From the NCBI GenBank assembly GCA_023389745.1, contig JAEWED010000072.1:1-29418 (forward strand): a stretch of 29,418 nt of DNA, in the 5' to 3' direction. Position numbers and translations under genes: made by a program. The notes beneath the pieces were generated by a model. That model saw only the letters and a list, made by a program, of their open reading frames with translations. It had not been told where the DNA came from and did not search any database. Shown one piece after another: positions 15,608 to 23,238 of this stretch. Source of the DNA: Actinomycetes bacterium. GTDB lineage: Bacteria > Actinomycetota > Acidimicrobiia > Acidimicrobiales > Microtrichaceae. Every line of letters begins with the position of its first letter. Position 1 is the first letter of the stretch.

Positions 15608-16488
15608 ACTGCTCGCACCGTCCCTCGGCCGAGGATTCCGTCCGGCTTCACGAGCAGGACGAGGATGAGTGCGGCGAACACCACGGTGTCGCGGTACCCG
15701 CCGCCGAAGATGTCGGCGCCGACGGACTCGACGACCCCGAGCGCAAGGCCGCCGATGACGGCGCCCCTGATGTCGGGGATGCCGCCGATGGCGGCGGCGA
15801 CGAAGCCCTTGAGGCCGAACACCAATCCGATGAAGGGGCTCGCGGTCACGAACGGGGCGGCGAAGAAGCCGGCCGTCGCGGCGAGACCGGAACCGAGGGC
15901 GAAGGCGATCGCCGTCAACCTGGCGATCGGCAGCCCTCGGAGTCGAGCGGCGTCGGCGTCCTGTGAGATCGCCGACAGCGACCGACCGAGATCGGTCTTG
16001 GAGTACAGCAGGTGGAGGCCGAACCCGGCTCCGACGGCGAGCACCAGCAGGCTGAGCTGCGTGCTGCTGAGGTACGCACCACCGAGCTCCCACACGTGGG
16101 CGGGCACGATCGGAGGGAAGCGCTGGAGCTCCGGACCGAAGATCAGGGCGATGACCGACCGGATCAGGATGGCGAAGCCGAGGGTGGGCAACACCCAGTT
16201 GAGCGACTTCGCCCCTCGTCCGTCGCCCATCGCCGGGCGAACGGCGACTCGTTCCTCGATGACCCCCAGCAGGGCGGCGAAGGCCGTCACCAGGACCACC
16301 GCGATGATCGGGTGCAGCCCGACGGTGACGAACAGGTAGGCGCCCAGCATGGTGCCGATCATGAAGAACTCGCCCTGGGCGAAGTTCAGGATCCCGGTCG
16401 CACTGAACACGACGTTGTAGCCGAGAGCGATCAAGGCGTAGACGGCACCGACAGCGAGGCCAGAGACGATGGCAGGCCAAAGGCTCAT
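15604..16488 (-). CDS. livH: Liv-type ABC transporter permease LivH
   Basis: A 294-residue inner-membrane permease with about eight membrane segments. Family blocks: GLAVGAVYALIALGYNVVF near the N-terminus, GILNFAQGEFFMIGTMLGAY, and GIPDIRGAVIGGLALGVVES near the C-terminus, which contacts the ATPases. ATG 16488 has GAGGA 7 nt upstream. Its stop overlaps the LivM-LivG start by 4 nt. A strong hairpin separates it from livK. In this importer family it forms the translocation channel with LivM, for amino acids, ureas, amides or aromatic acids depending on the system. Confidence 0.94.
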   Translation of the reverse strand: MSLWPAIVSGLAVGAVYALIALGYNVVFSATGILNFAQGEFFMIGTMLGAYLFVTVGLHPIIAVVLVTAFAALLGVIEERVAVRPAMGDGRGAKSLNWVLPTLGFAILIRSVIALIFGPELQRFPPIVPAHVWELGGAYLSSTQLSLLVLAVGAGFGLHLLYSKTDLGRSLSAISQDADAARLRGLPIARLTAIAFALGSGLAATAGFFAAPFVTASPFIGLVFGLKGFVAAAIGGIPDIRGAVIGGLALGVVESVGADIFGGGYRDTVVFAALILVLLVKPDGILGRGTVRAV

Positions 16489-16513
16489 GGTGGTTTCCTC
16501 CAGACGAGAAGCG

Positions 16514-16547
16514 GACGGGCCGGCCCACCGAGGTGCGCCGGCCCGTC
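16514..16547 (-). promoter_or_regulatory. intercistronic hairpin between livK and livH
   Basis: GACGGGCCGGC (16514-16524) pairs perfectly with GCCGGCCCGTC (16537-16547); the 12-nt interior can extend the stem. It lies just after the livK stop and has no T-tract, so it probably lowers read-through or protects the livK mRNA end, raising binding protein over permease. Confidence 0.65.
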
Positions 16548-16553
16548 GGACGG

Positions 16554-17780
16554 TCACTGACCGGGAGCGATCTCCATCGACCCGTTCTTCAGCGAGTTGG
16601 CGAGCACGAGCACGTTGTCGGCGAGATCCACACCGTCGTGGTCTCCCGGCTCGAAGCTGTACTTGCCCTGTACCCCGTCGTAACCGTTCTCGTAGAGGTA
16701 CTTCTGGATGTCATCTGCGTCGAGCGACTCGGCGCCGTTGGCGGCCGAGGCGAGCAGCATCATCGCGTCGTAGGCGGACGACGTCTGGGTGGGGCTGGCC
16801 GTGAGCTCCGGCTCGTCGCGGTATGCGGCGAAGCGGTCACGGAAGGCGATGGCGTTCTTGTCGGTGATGTCCGCGGCACCCGGCTCGCGCATCATCCGGC
16901 GGAACTGCATGCTGACGTAGACGCCCTCCATGCCCTCTTCACCGACGGACTCCGCGATGAACGGCAGGGAGATGGCCGAGAAGCCGAGGACCGGGGTGTC
17001 CGCGAGGCCCACGGTCTGACGTGCCTTCAGCGCGGCGACGGCATCGCCGCCGAAGGCCACGACCACGACGGCGTCCGGGTCGGCGTTGGCCAGCTTGCGC
17101 ATCGCCGGACCGAGATCGGCATCACCGCCGTTGAAGAACTCCGTGCCGACGACCTCGACGCCCTCGGCGTCGGCCACGGCGTTGAGGGCGTCGACCTGGG
17201 TCGTGCCGAAGACGTTGTTGACCGCGAGGATCCCGACGCGCTTCAGGTCGGCGCCCGAGGCGTACACCGCGAAGCTCTCGGCGATCTGCTCGGTGGTGAG
17301 CACGTTGCGGAAGGCGTACGGGAACTTCTCGTAGTCGACCGGCGACAGCGAGTTGAACGCGACGGGCACCTTGGCCTCGGTGGCGATCTCGAGGACCGGG
17401 CCGGCGGACGGGCTCACGATCGGACCGACGATCAGCGAGACCTCCTCCTGCTCGACGAGCTGCGAGCCGGCCTGCGCACCCTTGGTCGGGTCGTTGGCGT
17501 CGTCCTTGATGATCAGCTCGATGCAACGGCCGAGGATGCCGCCGTCCTCGTTCAGCTTCTCGGCCGCGAGCTCGAGGCCCGTCTTGCCGAACTCGCCCGA
17601 GTCGGCCGTCTCGCCGGAGAGGTTGAACACTCCGCCGACCTTCACCGGATCGCCGCTCTCGCAGTTGCCGTCGCTGGCTCCGCTCGAGGCCTCGCTGTCG
17701 GAGCCCTCACCGCAGGCGAGGAGCAGGGTGCCACACACCCCTACCGCGACCAGCTTGGTCAACACGGTCTTCATCTTCAT
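16554..17780 (-). CDS. livK: Liv-type ABC transporter substrate-binding lipoprotein
   Basis: A 408-residue extracytoplasmic binding protein of the branched-chain amino acid (HAAT) class. The signal peptide is MKMKTVLTKLVAVGVC, continuing to the lipobox LLAC with lipidated Cys23, then a Ser/Gly-rich linker. The mature part begins DPVKVGGVFNLSGETADSG, typical of the fold, and contains VSLIVGPIVSPSAGPV and VAFNSLSP, which line the ligand cleft. ATG 17780 is chosen (GGGGGA 10 nt upstream); ATG 17774 is possible. It heads the minus-strand operon and is divergent from an acyl-CoA dehydrogenase. The ligand is unknown; this class carries amino acids, ureas, amides, and aromatic or alicyclic acids. 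Confidence 0.93.
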   Translation of the reverse strand: MKMKTVLTKLVAVGVCGTLLLACGEGSDSEASSGASDGNCESGDPVKVGGVFNLSGETADSGEFGKTGLELAAEKLNEDGGILGRCIELIIKDDANDPTKGAQAGSQLVEQEEVSLIVGPIVSPSAGPVLEIATEAKVPVAFNSLSPVDYEKFPYAFRNVLTTEQIAESFAVYASGADLKRVGILAVNNVFGTTQVDALNAVADAEGVEVVGTEFFNGGDADLGPAMRKLANADPDAVVVVAFGGDAVAALKARQTVGLADTPVLGFSAISLPFIAESVGEEGMEGVYVSMQFRRMMREPGAADITDKNAIAFRDRFAAYRDEPELTASPTQTSSAYDAMMLLASAANGAESLDADDIQKYLYENGYDGVQGKYSFEPGDHDGVDLADNVLVLANSLKNGSMEIAPGQ

Positions 17781-17860
17781 CTTCGAAATGTCCCCCTGTA
17801 TCGGGTGACCCCGGGTTCCCCCCACGAGCCACGCTAGAGATGCCTTGTCCGACAGTAACA

Positions 17861-17890
17861 TTGAACCGTTACCTGATGTCAGGTTATGGT
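17861..17890 (+). promoter_or_regulatory. promoter with embedded palindromic operator for the acyl-CoA dehydrogenase
   Basis: TTGAAC (17861-17866) and TATGGT (17885-17890) form a -35/-10 pair with an 18-nt spacer. The predicted start falls on the ATG at 17897, so the mRNA is probably leaderless. The palindrome ACCTGATGTCAGGT (17871-17884) fills the spacer, the classic place for a repressor site. A second inverted repeat, GTAAC (17855-17859) with GTTAC (17868-17872), overlaps the -35 box. Confidence 0.6.
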
Positions 17891-17896
17891 TCTAAC

Positions 17897-19051
17897 ATGA
17901 CCGATTCCGGAGAGCAAGCACTTGTCGCGATCACCGCGACACTTCGCGGCGAGGACACCGAGCGGCCGGCGCCGTCCGAGGTGACCACCGCTGCCGCCCA
18001 CCTCGTGTCGTTGATCGATTCCGGTGTGGATCCGCTGCTGGCACGTCTGCGCGCCGGCCTGGCCTGGGTCGACCTGCCCGTCGGACGAGGCGGCCTCGAC
18101 CTCGACCCCGAGCACCAGGCGGCAGCCGAACGGGTCGCCGTCGCCGCCGGGGTGCCGGACCCACCCGCCGATGCGGCGGTCGGCGTCGCGATGGTCGGAC
18201 CCGCCATCGCCCTCTTCGGCAGCGAGGCCCAGCTGGAGATGCTCGAGCCGGCCTTCAGCGGCGAGCACCGCTGGTGCCAGCTCTTCAGCGAGCCCGATGC
18301 CGGGTCGGACCTGGCCAGCTTGTCGACGCGCGCCGTCCGCACCGGGTCCGGCTGGCTCGTCAACGGCCAGAAGGTCTGGACCTCGAATGCCAGCCGGGCC
18401 ACGCACGGCCTGCTCCTGGCCCGCACCGGCGCCGCGTCGGACCGGCATCGGGGCCTGACCATGTTCGTGTTCCCGATGGACACACCCGGCGTGCAGCTCC
18501 GACCGCTGCGTCAGATGAACGGCGAGTCCCGGTTCTACGAGGTGTTCCTCGAGGACGTGGAGCTCCCCGACAGCGCGCGGGTGGGCGACGAGGCCCGTGG
18601 GTGGTACGTGGCGATGGAGGTGCTCAACCGCGAGCGCCGATCGGTGCACCGCGGGCTCGTCGAGGACGTGCTCGACCCCGTGGCGCTCCTGGCCAGGTCG
18701 CGCCCCGAGCGCGAGCTGCACGCCGACGCGTGGCGACGCCTCCTGGTCACCCACCTCACCAACACGCTGTTCGAACGCCGACTCGTCGCGGACGACCTCC
18801 TCCGTGTCAACCACTACGGGCCGCTCCTGAAGCTGGCGCAGTCCTCGCTGTACCGATCCATCTCGGAGGTCGCGCTCGACGCCCTCGGACCGGCCGGCCA
18901 GCTGGCGTGCTACGACGTCGGCGACGAGGACTGGGAGGCCGACGAGGCGTTCAGCTTCCTCCGGGCCCGGGCCAACAGCATCGAGGGCGGGACGACCGAG
19001 ATCCTGCGGTCGATCGTCGCGGAGCAGGGCCTCGGGCTCCCCAAGGCGTGA
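17897..19051 (+). CDS. acyl-CoA dehydrogenase family protein
   Basis: A 384-residue FAD enzyme that introduces a double bond into an acyl-CoA and passes electrons to ETF. Visible: CQLFSEPDAGSDLASLSTRA, the FAD/substrate block of the family; WLVNGQKVWTSNA; FYEVFLEDVELP; RRSVHRG; and the C-terminal NSIEGGTTEILRSIVAEQ, which carries the flavin-contacting and probable catalytic Glu region. It resembles the actinobacterial FadE group. ATG 17897 is chosen because it lies exactly at the predicted transcription start. It is divergent from livK and is followed 44 bp later by an SDR, giving a dehydrogenation and oxidation pair like two steps of beta-oxidation. The acyl substrate is unknown. Confidence 0.92.
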   Translation: MTDSGEQALVAITATLRGEDTERPAPSEVTTAAAHLVSLIDSGVDPLLARLRAGLAWVDLPVGRGGLDLDPEHQAAAERVAVAAGVPDPPADAAVGVAMVGPAIALFGSEAQLEMLEPAFSGEHRWCQLFSEPDAGSDLASLSTRAVRTGSGWLVNGQKVWTSNASRATHGLLLARTGAASDRHRGLTMFVFPMDTPGVQLRPLRQMNGESRFYEVFLEDVELPDSARVGDEARGWYVAMEVLNRERRSVHRGLVEDVLDPVALLARSRPERELHADAWRRLLVTHLTNTLFERRLVADDLLRVNHYGPLLKLAQSSLYRSISEVALDALGPAGQLACYDVGDEDWEADEAFSFLRARANSIEGGTTEILRSIVAEQGLGLPKA

Positions 19052-19095
19052 GCTCGACCAGCGACCCGGACCACCACCACCAAGGAGCAAGCACC

Positions 19096-20016
19096 ATGGA
19101 CCAGATCTGTGAAGGACGCACCGTCATCGTCACGGGGGCCGGCCGCGGCATCGGCCGGGAGCACGCCCTGAGCCTGGCCCGCCACGGCGCCAACGTCGTC
19201 GTCAACGACCTCGGAGCCGACGTGCGCGGCGTCGACGGCTCCGAGAGCCCGGCCGCCGGTGTGGTGGCCGAGATCGAGGCGCTCGGTGGACGGGCCATCG
19301 CGTCCGGACACGACGTCTCGGACTTCGACCAGGCGCACGACCTCATCGACCTCGCAGTCGCCACGTTCGGCGACCTCCACGGTCTGGTCAACAACGCGGG
19401 CATCCTGCGCGACCGCATGATCGTGAACATGACCGAGGAGGAGTGGGACGCGGTCATCCGCGTGCACCTCAAGGGCACCTTCGCCCCGACCAAGTGGGCC
19501 CTCGACCACTGGCGGACCGCCTCCAAGCAGGAGCGACCCGTCAGCGGACGGATCGTGAACACCACGTCGGTCTCGGGCATCTACGGCAACGTCGGCCAGG
19601 GCAACTACGGCGCGGCCAAGGCCGGGATCGCGTCCTTCACGGTGATCGCCGCCGTCGAGGCCGCTCGCTTCGGCGTCACGGTCAACGCCGTCGCTCCCGT
19701 CGCCCTCACCCGCATGACCGAGAACCTCGGCTGGGACGTCGAGCAGGACGAGGACAAGGAGCGGCTGTCCCCGAAGTGGATCGCCCCCATCGTCACCTGG
19801 CTCAACTCCGAGGAGAGCGCGCACGTGACCGGCCGGGTCTTCGAGGCCTCCGGTGACTTCCTGGCCGTGGCAGAGGGTTGGACGCGCGGTCCGAGCTCGC
19901 CGGCGGTCGAGGAGGCCAGCCGGCTCGGCCCGACGGTGGCCGACCTGCTGACGGCGGCACGACCCAACAGCGGCATGGACGGTCGGCCCGGGACCCCACC
20001 ACAGCCCCAGGCCTGA
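19096..20016 (+). CDS. short-chain dehydrogenase/reductase (MFE-2-like)
   Basis: A 306-residue NAD(P)-dependent oxidoreductase. The Rossmann motif TGAGRGIGREHA is at residues 14-25, then VVVNDLGADVRG with the Asp that favours NAD(H), LVNNAGILRDRM, the catalytic Ser in NTTSVSGIYG, and Tyr/Lys in NYGAAKAG. The NDLGAD and NNAGILRD patterns and the 300-residue length match the hydroxyacyl-CoA dehydrogenase group related to peroxisomal multifunctional enzyme type 2. AAGGAG lies 8 nt before the ATG. It follows the acyl-CoA dehydrogenase, so 3-hydroxyacyl-CoA oxidation is likely (inference). Its stop faces the stop of the next, convergent gene 3 bp away. Confidence 0.92.
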   Translation: MDQICEGRTVIVTGAGRGIGREHALSLARHGANVVVNDLGADVRGVDGSESPAAGVVAEIEALGGRAIASGHDVSDFDQAHDLIDLAVATFGDLHGLVNNAGILRDRMIVNMTEEEWDAVIRVHLKGTFAPTKWALDHWRTASKQERPVSGRIVNTTSVSGIYGNVGQGNYGAAKAGIASFTVIAAVEAARFGVTVNAVAPVALTRMTENLGWDVEQDEDKERLSPKWIAPIVTWLNSEESAHVTGRVFEASGDFLAVAEGWTRGPSSPAVEEASRLGPTVADLLTAARPNSGMDGRPGTPPQPQA

Positions 20017-20025
20017 TCCTCAGGC
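20011..20025. terminator. small palindrome formed by two convergent stop codons
   Basis: GCCTGA-TCC-TCAGGC is a perfect 6-bp inverted repeat holding both facing TGA codons. With a 3-nt loop and no T-tracts it is at most a weak bidirectional terminator. Confidence 0.3.
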
Positions 20026-21288
20026 GGTGTTGAGCTCGAGCCGGTAGTGCGCCGCGGGCACCGGCTGGGCGTCGATGCGCCGCACGCCCTCGGCGGCGAT
20101 GCGCGACGCGAGCACGATGTCGTCCAGGTCGCAGTGCTCGGCGGGGTTGTGGCTCAGCCCGTCCCGACACGGGATGAAGAGCATGCCGGTCGGACCGAGG
20201 CGGCTCAGGTGCTGCGCGTCGTGGCCGGCGCCGCTGGGCAGCACGCAGGTCTCGGCCCGCAGCGCTGCGGCCGCCTCGGCGAGCAGCTGCTGCACGGTCT
20301 GGTGCAGCACCACCGGCGAGTGGTCCGACAGCAGCGTCGCCTCCATCGCGACGTCGCGCCGCGCACCGGTGCGATGGGCGGTGTCGATGAGGTCCTGGGT
20401 GAGCGCTCGCTGCCGGTCGGAGTCCACGTCGCGCACGTCGATGGTGAAGGTGACCGCGCCGGGCACGGTGGTCAGCGAGTTCGGCGAGACGTCGAGCTGG
20501 CCGACGGTCGCGACGGCGGTGCGGAGCCGCGCCGCCTGGCGTTCGACCTCGCCCACCACCTCGGCCGCCGCGGCCAGCGCGTCCTGACGCATGCGCATCG
20601 GCGTCGCGCCGGAGTGGTCGGCACGACCGGTGAAGCGGATGCGCAGCCGTGTGCTGCCGGCCACGGTGTCGACGATGCCGCACCGCAGCGAGCGGTCCTC
20701 GAGCACGCGGCCCTGCTCGATGTGCACCTCGATGAAGGCGCCGACGCTGCCCGGCGACCAGACGGTGCCCTCGGCGCCGGGATCGAGCCCGACGGCGTGT
20801 GCGGCGTCGAGCGCGGAGACACCGTCGACGTCGACCATGGCGGCGAGGACGTGCTGGTCGATCTCGCCGGTCATGAGCTGGCTGCCGACGCAGGGTGCGC
20901 CGAAGCGCGCCCCCTCCTCGGTCGCGAACGCCACCGCGGCGACGGGAGCGTCGAGCTCGTCGTCGGCCAACAGGTGTGCCACCGCGAGACCGGCGGCGAC
21001 GCCGACGACGCCGTCGTAGGCGCCGCCCTGGCCGACGGTGTCGAGGTGCGAGCCGAGCAGGATCGGCGGCCGGTCGAGCCGGCCGGGACGGGTCGCGAAG
21101 GTGTTGCCCGAAGGGTCCGTGCGCACCGTCAGGCCGAGCTCGCGGCCCCACCTCGCGAACACCTCGTGGGCCTCGCGCTCGAGCCGGCTGAACCCCGGAC
21201 GGTGCCACCCGCCCAGGGGGTGCCGTCCGATCTCGGCGATGTCGTCGATGAACTCGGCGACGAGCCGGACGGTGTCGTGCGCGGTCAT
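20020..21288 (-). CDS. M20-family amidohydrolase (N-carbamoyl-amino acid / allantoate type)
   Basis: A 422-residue dinuclear zinc or manganese hydrolase of the group containing N-carbamoyl-L-amino acid hydrolase, beta-ureidopropionase and allantoate amidohydrolase. Metal ligands are all in place: His in LLGSHLDTV, Asp in GGAYDGVVGV, Glu pair in ATEEGARFG, His in FIEVHIEQG and His in SHNPAEH. The dimer/lid block GRADHSGATPM and PSGAGHDAQHL are also typical. The reaction in this family removes a carbamoyl or ureido group, giving ammonia and CO2. ATG 21288 overlaps the stop of the upstream PRTase-like gene by 4 nt. It is the last gene of the operon and would act downstream of the cyclic amidohydrolase. 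The exact substrate is not decided by the motifs. Confidence 0.9.
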   Translation of the reverse strand: MTAHDTVRLVAEFIDDIAEIGRHPLGGWHRPGFSRLEREAHEVFARWGRELGLTVRTDPSGNTFATRPGRLDRPPILLGSHLDTVGQGGAYDGVVGVAAGLAVAHLLADDELDAPVAAVAFATEEGARFGAPCVGSQLMTGEIDQHVLAAMVDVDGVSALDAAHAVGLDPGAEGTVWSPGSVGAFIEVHIEQGRVLEDRSLRCGIVDTVAGSTRLRIRFTGRADHSGATPMRMRQDALAAAAEVVGEVERQAARLRTAVATVGQLDVSPNSLTTVPGAVTFTIDVRDVDSDRQRALTQDLIDTAHRTGARRDVAMEATLLSDHSPVVLHQTVQQLLAEAAAALRAETCVLPSGAGHDAQHLSRLGPTGMLFIPCRDGLSHNPAEHCDLDDIVLASRIAAEGVRRIDAQPVPAAHYRLELNTA

Positions 21289-21818
21289 GCGCTCATCGGC
21301 AGCGCGAAGACCGCCCGCAGGGCGACGTCGTTGGCTGCGAGTCGTGTGGCGGCGCCCTCTGCGCGGTCGACCGCGACGACGACGTCGCGGACCTCGAGAC
21401 CGACGTCGCGGAGTGACCGCACGGTCGTCTCGGCGCTCGCTCCGCTCAGGACGATGTCCTCGATCGGGGTCACGACCTCGCCCGGGTACCAGGTCCCCTG
21501 CACGGTGTCGCCGTCGACCACCACCAGCGGCAGCCCGATCTCGAGGCTGACCGCCGTGCCGAGCAGCAACGACAGCCCGACGCTCGACCCCAACCGGTCG
21601 ACACCCGGGGGCACGAGCTCCGCGACGTAGCGCGCGATCCGACGCAGCACCGCGGGGCGGGTGAGCAGCAGGTCCTTCTCGAGGTAGACGACGACGGTGT
21701 CGTCGATCCGACGGGGCACGCCCGCCGCACGGTGCACGTCGGCGGCCAGCTCCTCGGCGCTGAGTCGGGGGTCGACCCGCAGCACCGTCTCGCCGACCAG
21801 CTCGACCAGCGCGGTCAC
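21285..21818 (-). CDS. orotate-phosphoribosyltransferase-like protein with altered PRPP loop
   Basis: A 177-residue protein resembling type I phosphoribosyltransferases, closest to orotate PRTase: a substrate hood at the N-terminus, LGSSVGLSLLLGTAVSLEIGLPLVVV in the middle, and VRDVVVAVDRAEGAATRL, which mirrors the OPRTase end. The PRPP-binding loop, normally hydrophobic-acidic-acidic followed by TTGGS or similar, reads EDIVLSGASAETT: the Glu-Asp pair is kept but the TTGG core is not. It may bind a nucleotide-like ligand without transferring phosphoribose, or act on another sugar phosphate. GTG 21818 overlaps the stop of the cyclic amidohydrolase (GTGA), and the stop overlaps the M20 gene start. 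Coupling on both sides suggests stoichiometric production with the two hydrolases. Confidence 0.7.
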   Translation of the reverse strand: MTALVELVGETVLRVDPRLSAEELAADVHRAAGVPRRIDDTVVVYLEKDLLLTRPAVLRRIARYVAELVPPGVDRLGSSVGLSLLLGTAVSLEIGLPLVVVDGDTVQGTWYPGEVVTPIEDIVLSGASAETTVRSLRDVGLEVRDVVVAVDRAEGAATRLAANDVALRAVFALPMSA

Positions 21819-23221
21819 GACGCGACCTTCGCGACGGGCCGCACCCAGCGCCCGGTCGGCGAGCCGACCGCTGCTCCGTCGCGCATGACGACGTTGCCGC
21901 GCACGATCGCGACCGTGGCGCGACCGGTCCCGGTGCTGCCGTGCCAGGGGCTGGCGGCCTCCTTGGAGTGCAGCTCGGCGTCGTCGATGCGCCACGTGCT
22001 CGTCGGGTCGACCAGCGTCAGGTCCGCATCGGCGCCGGGCCAGACGAGGCCCTTGCGGGGCCACAGCCCGAAGCGCTTCGCTGCCTCCTCGCTGAGCACC
22101 GAGGCGAGCTGTCCCGGGGTGAGCCGGCCCGCGACCATCGCGTCGACGAGCAGCGGCACCGTCGTCTCGACGCCGACCGCACCGGCCGGTTGGCGATCCA
22201 GGGGCAGCTGCTTCTCCTCGACGGTGTGCGGAGCGTGGTCGGAGCAGACGAAGCCGACGCTGCGGTCCCGCAACCCGCCCCACAGCGCGTCCTGGTCGTT
22301 GCGGTACCGGACCGGCGGATAGACCTTCATCCTCGGGCCGACGGTCTCGTAGGACTCGTCGGTCAGGGTCAGGAAGTGCGGGCAGGTCTCGGTGGTGACC
22401 GGCACCCCTTCGGCCTGCGCCTGGCGGATCAGCTCGACCGCCCGGGCGGAGCTGAGGTGCACGACGTGGAACGGGCAGCCGGTCGCCCGGGACAGCTCGA
22501 TGCCGATCGCCACCGACGTCGACTCGGTGAAGTCGGGCCGCCGCGCCAGCAGGTCGGCGTACTCGCCGCGACCGGTCGACTCGTGCTGCAGCGCGTCGAG
22601 CAGCGGCCGGTCCTCGCAGTGCACCGCCAGCACGGAGCCGGCAGCGTGCACCGACTGCATCAGCCGGAACACGCCACCGCTGTCGGGCGGGGCGATGACC
22701 TCACCACCCGCAGCGTCGGACCAGTTGTAGATGAGCCTGCCGGTGGGACGGTCGAGGGCGTAGCCCCAGAACAGCTTGATCGCGACCGCGCCGGCATCGA
22801 CCAGGGCGGCGATGTCCGCCGCGGTCTCGGTGCCGTAGGCGATGCCCCACAGCCCGAAGTCGACGTGAGCGATCGGCTCGAAGGTCTCGATCCGCTCCCG
22901 CAGCACCATCGGCCCGTCGACCGGCGGCTGGCCGTTCGGCATCTCCAACACCGTGGTGATGCCCCCGGCGGCCGCCGCGCGTGTCGAGTGGGCGAAGTCC
23001 TCCTTGTGCTCGCCGCCGGGCTGGCGGGAGTGGATGTGCGGATCGATGAACCCGGGGAACGTGAGCAGCCCCGACGCGTCCACGACCTCGTCGAACCCGT
23101 CGGGGGCGACGGAGCCGGGCCGTTCGAGCGAGGCGATGACACCGTCGCGGCACACGACGTCGCAGTCGAGCTCCGAGGTCGACTGCACGACGTGGGCGTT
23201 GCGGATCAGCAGGGAGGACAT
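21815..23221 (-). CDS. cyclic amidohydrolase (dihydroorotase/allantoinase/hydantoinase type)
   Basis: A 468-residue TIM-barrel enzyme that opens cyclic amides or ureides. The metal site is complete: FPGFIDPHIHSRQPG with the H-x-H pair, AVAIKLFWGY with the Lys that is carbamylated, AVHCED, FHVVHLSS, and the catalytic Asp in VCSDHAPH. The R-x-PG..HKEDF pattern after H-x-H and the SDHAPH ending are more like dihydroorotase and allantoinase than like D-hydantoinase. ATG 23221 has GAAAGG upstream, 17 bp after the TPP enzyme stop. Paired with the M20 hydrolase it gives the classic two-step route of ring opening and then decarbamoylation. Allantoin, dihydroorotate and hydantoins are all possible substrates. 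Confidence 0.9.
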   Translation of the reverse strand: MSSLLIRNAHVVQSTSELDCDVVCRDGVIASLERPGSVAPDGFDEVVDASGLLTFPGFIDPHIHSRQPGGEHKEDFAHSTRAAAAGGITTVLEMPNGQPPVDGPMVLRERIETFEPIAHVDFGLWGIAYGTETAADIAALVDAGAVAIKLFWGYALDRPTGRLIYNWSDAAGGEVIAPPDSGGVFRLMQSVHAAGSVLAVHCEDRPLLDALQHESTGRGEYADLLARRPDFTESTSVAIGIELSRATGCPFHVVHLSSARAVELIRQAQAEGVPVTTETCPHFLTLTDESYETVGPRMKVYPPVRYRNDQDALWGGLRDRSVGFVCSDHAPHTVEEKQLPLDRQPAGAVGVETTVPLLVDAMVAGRLTPGQLASVLSEEAAKRFGLWPRKGLVWPGADADLTLVDPTSTWRIDDAELHSKEAASPWHGSTGTGRATVAIVRGNVVMRDGAAVGSPTGRWVRPVAKVAS

Positions 23222-23238
23222 GGTTGCCTTTCGGGAGG

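Noticed and set aside
15608..16528. An N-terminal extension of the LivM-LivG frame across livH
   Set aside because: The frame is open only because of high GC; livH in the other frame has complete permease motifs and its own ribosome site.
20020..23221. Pyrimidine biosynthesis block (pyrC/pyrE)
   Set aside because: The PRTase-like loop is not that of a working OPRTase, no carbamoyl transferase, dehydrogenase or OMP decarboxylase is nearby, and the M20 hydrolase and importer point to catabolism.
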